Positions 1-6,540 of a stretch of 7,046 nucleotides of DNA are shown in pieces. The DNA comes from an uncultured Bacillota bacterium. GTDB lineage: Bacteria > Bacillota > Clostridia > Peptostreptococcales > Anaerovoracaceae. Both the position numbers and the translations under genes were made by a program. Below the pieces are notes generated by a model. The model saw only the letters and a list, made by a program, of their open reading frames with translations. It ran no database searches and had not been told where the DNA came from. How positions within the stretch are numbered: position 1 is the first letter of the stretch; the number at the start of each line of letters is the position of its first letter. The stretch is from NCBI GenBank assembly GCA_946546075.1, contig CAMNNV010000065.1, forward strand, positions 1 to 7,046, in the 5' to 3' direction.

Positions 1-27
1 CAGAATCAGCATTTTCATTGTTCTTTC

Positions 28-53
28 GGGCAATCATATCATCATTGCTGCCC
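28..53. repeat. Hairpin repeat copy 1 (GGGCA/TGCCC arms)
   Basis: GGGCA at 28-32 can pair with TGCCC at 49-53 around a 16-base loop. An alternative pairing of GGG-CAAT with ATTG-CTG-CCC is also possible. The right side, from TCATT through CTGCCCAAATTC (42-59), closely resembles the right side of the next copy (106-122), which suggests common descent. The stem is short, so this copy alone is weak evidence of an RNA structure. Its interest lies in its resemblance to its neighbours. Confidence 0.4.
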
Positions 54-76
54 AAATTCGTAGATGCTGATGCTGT

Positions 77-119
77 TATGGGCAAGAATCGACAGACTTG
101 TGTAATCATTCTGCCCATA
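77..119. repeat. Hairpin repeat copy 2 (TATGGGCA/TGCCCATA arms)
   Basis: TATGGGCA at 77-84 pairs with TGCCCATA at 112-119. After one unpaired A at 85, GAAT (86-89) pairs with ATTC (108-111). This gives 12 base pairs around an 18-base loop. Neither strand has a clear T run directly after the stem, so it is not an obvious intrinsic terminator. ATCGACAG in its left half resembles ATCGACTG in the next copy. It could be a protein-binding palindrome, an RNA structure or a remnant of a repeat; the sequence does not decide. Confidence 0.55.
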
Positions 120-137
120 TTCTATTCTAATTCTATT

Positions 138-164
138 AAAATGGGTCATCGACTGCCCATTTTT
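138..164. terminator. Possible bidirectional intrinsic terminator (hairpin repeat copy 3)
   Basis: AAAATGGG at 138-145 pairs perfectly with CCCATTTT at 156-163. Inside it, with one T bulged at 146, CA (147-148) pairs with TG (154-155) around the 5-base loop TCGAC. Because the stem begins with four A and ends with four T, each strand has its own T run: TTTTT (160-164) on the plus strand and TTTTAATA on the minus strand. This is the usual form of a bidirectional terminator, although only about three G-C pairs form its core. It could back up the minus-strand operon terminator, or end a plus-strand transcript arriving from the left. Confidence 0.5.
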
Positions 165-297
165 GTACAGTAGACCTCATATTGGGGCAACTTGAAAAAC
201 AGTACCGTTTTACCCTTACATACAAGAAACAAGAGATCACGATCTTCGATTCCGCAGGAGCACTAACGATCACAGATGAAATGAAGAAAGAGAATCG

Positions 298-350
298 AAA
301 AGCCCTGAGAACTGTCTGAACGATCTGGGATCGTGAGTTTTCTCAGGGCT
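298..350 (-). terminator. Probable intrinsic terminator of the operon
   Basis: AGCCCTGAGA at 301-310 is perfectly complementary to TCTCAGGGCT at 341-350. The enclosed segment has its own small stem (ACGATC and GATCGT around TGG). Read on the minus strand, the GGGCT end of the stem is followed at once by TTTT and then a pyrimidine-rich stretch (CGATTCTCTTTC), the expected layout of a Rho-independent terminator. The plus-strand side lacks a T run, which gives it a direction. It lies about 150 bases past the oxidoreductase stop, with no gene between. The enclosed segment is longer than in a minimal terminator. Confidence 0.65.
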
Positions 351-353
351 CTA

Positions 354-392
354 ACAATCTTGCCCAAATCTTCGATTTGGCGCGCAGATTGT
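354..392 (-). other. Long hairpin in the 3' untranslated region
   Basis: CCAAATC at 364-370 pairs with GATTTGG at 374-380 around a three-base loop. Below that, after small bulges, TGC and ACAATC (354-363) pair with GCA and GATTGT (384-392). The total is about 16 base pairs in 39 bases. It lies three bases from the terminator stem and five from the next hairpin, so the three could stack in one folded 3' end. Strand is assigned from the operon transcript; the fold is possible in either direction. No known RNA family was recognised. Confidence 0.5.
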
Positions 393-397
393 ATACT

Positions 398-429
398 AGA
401 GTCACAGTGCTTCAGCACGTGGTGACTCT
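398..429 (-). other. Hairpin in the 3' untranslated region
   Basis: AGAGTCAC at 398-405 pairs with GTGACTCT at 422-429. An inner GTGC (407-410) pairs with GCAC (415-418) around a four-base loop, which reads TGAA on the minus strand. The two stems are separated by an asymmetric internal loop (one base against three). On the minus strand no T run follows. On the plus strand a moderately T-rich stretch (TCTTCTGTTATTCT) follows, so weak termination of a plus-strand RNA cannot be excluded. It is the first of three consecutive hairpins after the oxidoreductase stop codon. Confidence 0.5.
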
Positions 430-502
430 TCTGTTATTCTCTCTGAATGAATCGTGGTGATCGATAGCGACGAGGACTTAGCACCGGCACAAGCGGTCCA
501 TC

Positions 503-3500
503 CTAGTACGCCTCTTCCATATGCTTGATATGCTTATAGCGCTTCGCCGCATCCTCTGTGCCCTTATCAAAGAGTTCCTTGGCTTCTTCCGGGAAGGTCC
601 GCTTGAGGGCTGCGTATCTCGTCTCACCGTCGAGGAATTCCTCATAAGTGATGCTCGGCTTCTTGGAATCGATCTGGAGCGGATGCTCTTTGCGAGGGTC
701 GAAGCGGTAAAGGATCCAGTATCCTGCATCGACCGCCCTCTTCATCTCCTCTTGCACTTTGCTCATGCCGCGCTTGATACCGTGGGAAGTACATGGTGTG
801 TATGCGATGACCACGCTTGGTCCGTCGTATTCTTCTGCTTCTTTCAGGGCCTTGATCAGCTGGTTCGGGTTTGCTCCCATAGCCACCTGAGCTACGTAGA
901 CGTTCCGGTAGCTTCTCATGAGAGCTCCGAGATCCATCTTCTCGCTCTTCTTGCCGCTGAATGCGAACTGTGCCACAGCGCCCATCGGCGTCGCCTTACT
1001 GCTCTGTCCGCCGGTGTTGGAGTACACTTCCGTATCCACGACGAATACGTTCACGTTCTCGCCGCTGTTGATGACGTGAGCCAGGCCTCCGAATCCGATA
1101 TCGTAAGCCCATCCGTCGCCGCCGTACATCCAGAAGGTCTTCTTGGCCAGCTGGTCTTTGCTGTCTGCGATCTCCGCTGCCAAAGGATCCGAGGATCCCT
1201 CCAGTGCCGCAAGGAGTCCATCCGATGCGATCCTGGATGCGTCGAAGTTATCGAATGCTTCGATGTATTTCTCGCAGGCCTCTTTGACATCGCCAGTCGA
1301 CTTCTCGGCGAGGGCCGCCACCTTTTCTTTGACGGCATCTCTCTGCTGCCTTACGGACAGGAACATGCCCAGGCAGAGCTCTGCGTTATTTTCAAACAGG
1401 GAGTTCGTCCAGGCCGGACCAAATCCTCTGCGGTCTGTCGTGTATGGGATACCAGGCATGGATGCTCCCCAGGCCTGTGTGCATCCTGTCGCGTTAGCCC
1501 AGTAAACGCGCTCGCCGAAGAGCTGCGTCATAAGCTTTGCGTATGGGGTCTCACCGCATCCTGCGCATGCAGCCGAGAATTCCACGAGCGGCTTTTTGAA
1601 CTGGCTGCCCTTGATGGACCAGCGATTGAACAGGTCGCCCTTATCCTTGATCGTAAGACCGTATTCCCAGCGAGCCTTCGCATCATCATCCAGTGTAACA
1701 GGCACCATCGTCAGTGCCTCCACAGGACAGCTTTCTGCGCAGCTTCCGCAGCTGGTGCAGTCAAAGGATGATACGCTGATGTTGTAGTGATATCCCTTTG
1801 CAGCGCCCACGGCAGGAACCGTTTCGATACCAATCGGAGCCGCATCCTTTTCTTCATCGTCCAGCAGATACGGTCTGAGACATGCGTGAGGACATACCAG
1901 GGAGCACTTGTTGCACTGGATGCACTTCTTCTTGTCCCATTCCGGGATCGTGACTGCGATGCCTCGTTTCTCAAAGGCAGTCAGTCCCATCTCCATGTTG
2001 CCGTGCTGCTTGTTCATGAAGGTGCTGACCGGAAGGTCGTCACCCTTCTGTGCGTTCACAGGCTCCAGTATCCTGCGGACCACATCAGGAACATCAGGAT
2101 CCGCCTCATCGGAAAGAGCCTTGTTCAGGATGCTGACAGCAACGTTCTCTGTTTCCGGAAGTTCAGCCCATTCTGCAGGCACATCGATCTTCACAAGTTC
2201 CGTTGCACCGGCATCGATGGCAGCCACGTTCATGGCCACGATGTCGTCACCCTTTGCCATGTAGGTCTTGCGAGCCGCAGCCTTCATGAGATCCAGAGCC
2301 TCATCCTTCGGGATGATCCCGGTTATCGCAAAGAATGCTGCCTGGAGCACAGTGTTCGTGTGGCTTCCAAGCCCCAGTCTCATGGCGATATCCGTTGCAT
2401 CGATCGTATAGAACGAAATGTTCTTCGTTGCGATGTATCTCTTGACATCATCCGGGATGTTCTCGTCGAGTTCCTCCGGTTTCCACTGGCAGTTGAGCAG
2501 GAACGTGCCGTTTTCTTTCAGCTCGCTGACCATGTCGTACTGTCTGAGGTAACTCTGGTTGTGGCATGCCACGAACTCCGCCCTCTTGACGTAGTAACTT
2601 CCCTTGATCGGCTCCTTGGAGAACCTCAGGTGGGACTTCGTACATCCCAGAGATTTCTTCGCATCGTATTCAAAGTATGCCTGGGCGTAGATGCCTGCTG
2701 CCTCTGCCAGGATACTTACCGTATTTTTGTTCGCGCCTACGGTACCGTCGCCGCCCAGTCCCCAGAACTTGCAGCGGTATGCACTTCCCTTTGATACGCC
2801 GGAAACGTGCGGAGCATCGAGGGAAAGATGTGTCACGTCGTCTACGATACCGATGGTGAATCCTTCGATCGGATTGTCGCTTTCGAGGTTTCTGTAGACT
2901 GCCAGGATCTGGTCAGGATCCGTATCCTTTGAAGAAAGGCCGTAGCGACCGCCGATGACTTTGAACATGCGGCCCGTCTTGATCATGGCCGTACATACGT
3001 CCTGATACAGCGGTTCGCCGGCAGCGCCCATGTCTTTGCATCTGTCCAGTACGGCAACGCGCTGCACCGTCTCCGGGATCGCTTCCATGAGCTTTTCTGC
3101 GGAGAACGGACGGTAGAGATGTACCTGGACGAATCCCGTCTTTTTGCCGCGCTCGTTCAGATAGTCGACAGCGAGTTTGACTACGCCGCTTACGGAACCC
3201 ATGGCGATGATCACATCCGTTGCTTCCGGATCACCGTAGTAATTGAAGAGGTGGTACTCCCTGCCCGTCAGCTCGCTGATCTTGCCGAGATACTTCTCTA
3301 CGACATCAGGAACTGCATCATAGGACAGATTGTTGGCTTCTCTGATCTGGAAATATACATCCGGGTTCTGTACCGTGTTTCTGAGCACAGGATGCTCCGG
3401 ATTCAAAGCGTCTTTTCGGAATCTTGCGAGGGCTTCCTTATCCACCATGTCCACGAGGGCCTGTCTGTCAGGCTCTTCGACTGTGGTCAGCTCATGGCTC

Positions 3501-4039
3501 GTACGGAATCCGTCGAAAAAGTGCATGAACGGAACGCTCGTCTCTATAGCAGTAAGGTGTGCCACAGCTGCAAGGTCCAGGACTTCCTGTACGGTTCCTG
3601 TACAGAACATGGCATATCCCGTGGATCTGCAGTCCATGACGTCACTGTGATCGCCAAAAATACTCATGGCGTGTGTACCGACGGTACGTGCAGCGACATG
3701 CATGACGGAAGGCAGTCTCTCCCCTGCGATCCTGTGCATGACAGGGATCATGAGCATGAGTCCCTGGCTGGATGTGTATGTCGTTGCCAGCGCACCCGTC
3801 TGGAGCGCACCGTGGACAGCTCCGATGGCACCGGCCTCACTTTGCATCTCCTGCAGCGTTACCGGCTGGCCGAACATGTTCTTGCGTCCTTTGGCCGACC
3901 ATACATCGGTTTTTTCTGCCATAGGAGAAGATGGTGTGATCGGGTAGATCGCAGCGATCTCCGTGAAATCATATGCTATATGGGCGGCAGCTTCGTTGCC
4001 GTCCATCGTCACAAGTTTCTTTTTATTTTCTTCGGGCAT
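503..4039 (-). CDS. nifJ: Pyruvate:ferredoxin (flavodoxin) oxidoreductase, single-chain
   Basis: This cytoplasmic enzyme oxidises pyruvate with CoA to acetyl-CoA and CO2, passing electrons to ferredoxin or flavodoxin; the reaction can run backward as pyruvate synthase. The 1178 residues match the usual length of the homodimeric type. Seen in order: pyruvate-binding YPITPSSPMAE (32-42); a CoA-domain GGRYGLSSKD (363-372); the gamma-domain GLGGDGTVGANKNT (427-440); two ferredoxin-type cluster motifs with cysteines 706/709/712/716 and 761/764/767/771; C825 and C828 with C853 and C1083 for the proximal cluster; and thiamine diphosphate motifs GGDGWAYDIG (973-982) and SNTGGQSSK (1007-1015). All twelve cluster cysteines are present, so it looks functional. 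The ATG is preceded by AGAAGGA at a 6-base gap and fits the family's N-terminus. It is the last gene of the operon. A preference for another 2-oxoacid is possible but less likely given the close fit. Confidence 0.97.
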   Translation of the reverse strand: MPEENKKKLVTMDGNEAAAHIAYDFTEIAAIYPITPSSPMAEKTDVWSAKGRKNMFGQPVTLQEMQSEAGAIGAVHGALQTGALATTYTSSQGLMLMIPVMHRIAGERLPSVMHVAARTVGTHAMSIFGDHSDVMDCRSTGYAMFCTGTVQEVLDLAAVAHLTAIETSVPFMHFFDGFRTSHELTTVEEPDRQALVDMVDKEALARFRKDALNPEHPVLRNTVQNPDVYFQIREANNLSYDAVPDVVEKYLGKISELTGREYHLFNYYGDPEATDVIIAMGSVSGVVKLAVDYLNERGKKTGFVQVHLYRPFSAEKLMEAIPETVQRVAVLDRCKDMGAAGEPLYQDVCTAMIKTGRMFKVIGGRYGLSSKDTDPDQILAVYRNLESDNPIEGFTIGIVDDVTHLSLDAPHVSGVSKGSAYRCKFWGLGGDGTVGANKNTVSILAEAAGIYAQAYFEYDAKKSLGCTKSHLRFSKEPIKGSYYVKRAEFVACHNQSYLRQYDMVSELKENGTFLLNCQWKPEELDENIPDDVKRYIATKNISFYTIDATDIAMRLGLGSHTNTVLQAAFFAITGIIPKDEALDLMKAAARKTYMAKGDDIVAMNVAAIDAGATELVKIDVPAEWAELPETENVAVSILNKALSDEADPDVPDVVRRILEPVNAQKGDDLPVSTFMNKQHGNMEMGLTAFEKRGIAVTIPEWDKKKCIQCNKCSLVCPHACLRPYLLDDEEKDAAPIGIETVPAVGAAKGYHYNISVSSFDCTSCGSCAESCPVEALTMVPVTLDDDAKARWEYGLTIKDKGDLFNRWSIKGSQFKKPLVEFSAACAGCGETPYAKLMTQLFGERVYWANATGCTQAWGASMPGIPYTTDRRGFGPAWTNSLFENNAELCLGMFLSVRQQRDAVKEKVAALAEKSTGDVKEACEKYIEAFDNFDASRIASDGLLAALEGSSDPLAAEIADSKDQLAKKTFWMYGGDGWAYDIGFGGLAHVINSGENVNVFVVDTEVYSNTGGQSSKATPMGAVAQFAFSGKKSEKMDLGALMRSYRNVYVAQVAMGANPNQLIKALKEAEEYDGPSVVIAYTPCTSHGIKRGMSKVQEEMKRAVDAGYWILYRFDPRKEHPLQIDSKKPSITYEEFLDGETRYAALKRTFPEEAKELFDKGTEDAAKRYKHIKHMEEAY

Positions 4040-4045
4040 TGGTTT

Positions 4046-4052
4046 TCCTTCT
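4046..4052 (-). promoter_or_regulatory. Ribosome binding site of the oxidoreductase
   Basis: On the minus strand AGAAGGA lies six bases before the ATG at 4039, inside the 20-base gap after the fusion gene's TAA. It supports the chosen start. The gap is too short for an independent promoter, so this gene probably depends on transcription from upstream. Confidence 0.75.
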
Positions 4053-4059
4053 TTCAGTC

Positions 4060-6540
4060 TTATTCTAATCCAAGGCTCTTGGCTGCATCCTCACGCATCT
4101 TGTACTTGAGGATCTTGCCGGCCGCATTCATCGGGAATGAATCCACGAATCTAATATACTTCGGCAGTTTATGTCTTGCAAGTCTTCCGAGGATATAATC
4201 GCGCATTTCTGCTTCTGTAACTTCCTCGCCTTCTTTGAGAATGATGCATGCCATGGCCTCTTCTCCGTACTTCTTGTCCGGAACGCCGATGACCTGCACG
4301 TCCTGTACGGCAGGATGCGTATAGATGAACTCCTCGATTTCCTTTGGATAGATATTCTCTCCGCCTCGGATGATCATGTCTTTGAGACGACCCGTGATGC
4401 GGTAGTTGCCGTTCTCATCTTTGCATGCCAGATCTCCGGAGTGGAGCCAGCCGTCTTCGTCGATGGTCTCCTTCGTCGCTTCAGGCATCTTGTAGTACCC
4501 CTTCATCTGGTTGTAGCCCTTGGCGCAGAACTCACCGTTGACACCTGGAGGTACTTCCTCACCCGTTTCCGGATCGATGATCTTGCAAAGGACGTGCGGG
4601 AAGTCGTACCCCACAGTTTCTGTACGTACATCCAAAGGATCGGTCCATGCGGACATGGTGTTGCCAGGCGCACATTCTGTCTGGCCGTAAACACTTACGA
4701 TACCCGTCATGTGCATCTCGTCCGGCTCTGCTGCCCTTCTCATGAGTTCCGGAGGACATCCGGATCCAGCCATGATCCCTGTACGCATGTACGAGAAGTC
4801 CGTCTTGCGGTAATCAGGATGGTTGAACATGGCGATGAACATGGTCGGTACACCGTTGAAGCACGTGATCTTCTCCTGATTGATGCAGGCCAGTGATGAC
4901 TTGGCCGAGAAGTATGGCATCGGACACATGGTGGTCCCGTGGGTCATGGAGCTCGTCATACTGAGCACCATGCCGAAGCAGTGGAACATCGGCACCTGTA
5001 TCATCATGCGGTCTGCCGTCGAAAGCCCCATCCTGTCGCCGATACACTTACCGTTGTTGACAACGTTGTAGTGCGTGAGCATAACGCCCTTCGGGAATCC
5101 AGTAGTACCTGACGTGTACTGCATGTTGCAGACGTCATCCGGCTGCACCTGGGCAGCGAGACGAGCCGTCTCTTCTTTTGGCACCATATCGGCTCTGGCC
5201 ATGACCTCATCGAATGTGAGGCAACCCTTCTGTCTGAATCCGTATGTGATGACGTTTCTCAGGAACGGCAGGCGCTTGCAGTGAAGCGGCGTGCCCGGCT
5301 TGCTGTCTGCGATCTCAGGACAGAGTTCATTGATGATGGCAGCGTAATCACTGTCCAAGGCTCTGTCGATCATGACGAGTGTATGGGTATCCGACTGACG
5401 GAGCAGATATTCTGCTTCGTGGATCTTATATGCCGTGTTCATGGTGACCAGGACAGCGCCGATGCGGCAGCATGCCCAGAATGTGATGTACCACGCAGGA
5501 ACGTTGGTGCACCATACCGTTACCTTGTAGCCAGGCTTGACGCCCATGGACACCAGTGCTCTCGCAAAGTTGTCGACGTCTTCTCGGAACTGTTCGTATG
5601 TTCTCGTGTAGTCCAGTGTCGTATATTTGAAGCAGTACTGATCCGGGAATTCCTCTGCCATCCTGTCGAGGACCTGCGGGAATGTCAGATCGATCAGCTC
5701 ATCCTTCTGCCATACGTAGCGGCCCGTGCCGTCGTGGTTATAATAGAGACCCTTTTCTCTCTTGTTCGTCCTCTGGAACCTGTGCATGTAGTTCACAAAG
5801 TGTGCGAGGATGACGTCTCTGTCTGTGAGTTCTTCCAGCCACTGCGGCTTCCATTCCAGTGAGATGTGTCCTGCGTAGTCCACGCTCTCGAGGGCGCGCA
5901 TGACTTCCTCTACCGGGAACGTACCTTCGCCTATGAGCTCGAAAACGTCGTAGTCCAGACTGTCTCTCATGTGTACGTGCTTGACGTATGCTCCGAGATT
6001 CGTGATGGTCTCTGCCGGTGACTCGTCAAAGTCTCTGTAAGGATGATGTACGTCCCAGAGAACTGCGATCTGGTCGCATGCGAATCTGTCCAGGAGGGCT
6101 CTCAGTTCTTCCGTTGAGGAGAAGAGTCCGCATGTCTTGATGAGTATAGTGATGCCCAGGTCTTCCGCCAGAGGCACGAGTTTCTTAAGTGTTTCTTCAG
6201 CCGGTGCTACATCTTCGCCGGAAGCCCATACTGCAACGTATGGTGATCCCAGATCTGCAGCAAGTCTCATCTCATTCTTCAGGTTGTCCAGGCACTCATC
6301 CGTAGTGACTGCGATATCAAGTGAGCTGTCGAAGCATGCGAGCTCCAGATGACGCTCCTTGAGGGCTCTGTAGGATGATGCGATGGAGTATTTGTGGAAA
6401 GGTCCGCCCTTTTCTGTCCACTGTGGTGCTGCTGATATATGGTAGATCTCTATGCCGTCGAAGTCCATTTCCGTCGCTTCCGCGAGGATATCCTCCCATG
6501 TAAGCTCCGGCCAGCCTCTTGTCGAAAAAGAGAGTTTCAT
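4060..6540 (-). CDS. Fusion of a xylose-isomerase-like TIM barrel and an AMP-forming acyl-CoA synthetase
   Basis: Two proteins are joined in one 826-residue chain. Residues 1 to about 255 look like a sugar phosphate isomerase/epimerase (AP endonuclease 2 superfamily) barrel, with GFDGIE-like FDGIEIY (27-33), LWDVHHPYR (161-169), KHVHMRD (187-193) and ISLEWKP (226-232). Likely metal ligands are D163, H190 and E229; the usual first Glu appears to be K135. Residues from about 285 to 826 form a complete ANL-family adenylate-forming ligase: P-loop YTSGTTGFPKG (475-485), YGQTE (618-622), SGDL (701-704), hinge region GRLKDMIIRGGENIYPKEIE (717-736) and catalytic K809 in NAAGK. It most resembles the ACSF2/medium-chain acyl-CoA synthetase group, which turns a carboxylic acid, ATP and CoA into acyl-CoA, AMP and PPi. 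The substrate cannot be read from sequence. No signal peptide or membrane segment is evident. The reading frame runs through the junction without a stop and with no sign of a frameshift. Confidence 0.92.
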   Translation of the reverse strand: MKLSFSTRGWPELTWEDILAEATEMDFDGIEIYHISAAPQWTEKGGPFHKYSIASSYRALKERHLELACFDSSLDIAVTTDECLDNLKNEMRLAADLGSPYVAVWASGEDVAPAEETLKKLVPLAEDLGITILIKTCGLFSSTEELRALLDRFACDQIAVLWDVHHPYRDFDESPAETITNLGAYVKHVHMRDSLDYDVFELIGEGTFPVEEVMRALESVDYAGHISLEWKPQWLEELTDRDVILAHFVNYMHRFQRTNKREKGLYYNHDGTGRYVWQKDELIDLTFPQVLDRMAEEFPDQYCFKYTTLDYTRTYEQFREDVDNFARALVSMGVKPGYKVTVWCTNVPAWYITFWACCRIGAVLVTMNTAYKIHEAEYLLRQSDTHTLVMIDRALDSDYAAIINELCPEIADSKPGTPLHCKRLPFLRNVITYGFRQKGCLTFDEVMARADMVPKEETARLAAQVQPDDVCNMQYTSGTTGFPKGVMLTHYNVVNNGKCIGDRMGLSTADRMMIQVPMFHCFGMVLSMTSSMTHGTTMCPMPYFSAKSSLACINQEKITCFNGVPTMFIAMFNHPDYRKTDFSYMRTGIMAGSGCPPELMRRAAEPDEMHMTGIVSVYGQTECAPGNTMSAWTDPLDVRTETVGYDFPHVLCKIIDPETGEEVPPGVNGEFCAKGYNQMKGYYKMPEATKETIDEDGWLHSGDLACKDENGNYRITGRLKDMIIRGGENIYPKEIEEFIYTHPAVQDVQVIGVPDKKYGEEAMACIILKEGEEVTEAEMRDYILGRLARHKLPKYIRFVDSFPMNAAGKILKYKMREDAAKSLGLE

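Larger units (their letters stand above)
1..502. other. Non-coding, hairpin-rich region downstream of the operon
   Basis: No convincing gene is visible in these 502 bases. The region is richer in A and T than the genes to its right and holds many inverted repeats. The left part (28-164) has three related hairpins built on TGGGCA/TGCCCA arms. The right part (298-429) has three adjacent hairpins ending in a probable terminator for the minus-strand operon. Bases 165-297 hold little: an 8-base inverted repeat (TTCGATTC at 245-252, GAATCGAA at 292-299), and one copy of the 10-mer ATCTTCGATT at 242-251 that recurs at 368-377. Bases 430-502 are the proximal 3' untranslated part of the oxidoreductase transcript and show no strong structure. 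No good promoter was found on either strand. Confidence 0.75.

Noticed and set aside
1..37. Minus-strand frames open to the left edge, starting MIARKNNEN (37) or MKMLIL (18).
   Set aside because: Only 12 and 6 codons are visible and neither start has a good ribosome binding site. Either could be the beginning of a neighbouring gene, but there is too little sequence to call one.
64..105. Short plus-strand frame MLMLLWARIDRLV as a possible leader peptide.
   Set aside because: There is no ribosome binding site, no run of regulatory codons, and no downstream plus-strand gene in the window that it could control.
162..221. Possible promoter boxes: TTGCCC (190-185) and TACAAA (167-162) 17 bases apart on the minus strand; TTGAAA (192-197) and TTACAT (216-221) on the plus strand.
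   Set aside because: Each is a partial match that is expected by chance in AT-rich intergenic DNA, and no gene start follows within the window.
298..430. The hairpin cluster as a CRISPR array, T-box or other known riboswitch.
   Set aside because: There are no regularly spaced identical direct repeats. No T-box consensus was seen, and the structures lie downstream of a gene rather than upstream.
478..729. Minus-strand 83-codon frame overlapping the end of the oxidoreductase gene.
   Set aside because: It lies almost wholly inside the oxidoreductase in another frame and reads as an Arg- and Ser-rich shadow. No ribosome binding site sets it apart.
521..4198. Long plus-strand open frames opposite the oxidoreductase (521-1771, 1787-2794, 3119-4198).
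   Set aside because: They are antisense shadows. The real minus-strand gene rarely uses TTA, CTA and TCA codons, which leaves the mirrored frame free of stops. Their translations show no recognisable domain, and the minus-strand frame has every expected motif of its family.
4171..5862. Plus-strand open frames opposite the fusion gene (4171-4896 and 5281-5862).
   Set aside because: The same antisense effect applies. The minus-strand product has all its ligase motifs in order, and these frames give low-complexity, Cys- and His-rich translations with no family resemblance.
4060..6540. The fusion gene as two separate genes joined by a sequencing error.
   Set aside because: The frame is continuous through the linker (about residues 255-285), with codon use like both sides. 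The linker shows no ribosome binding site and start for a separate ligase gene and no remnant stop.
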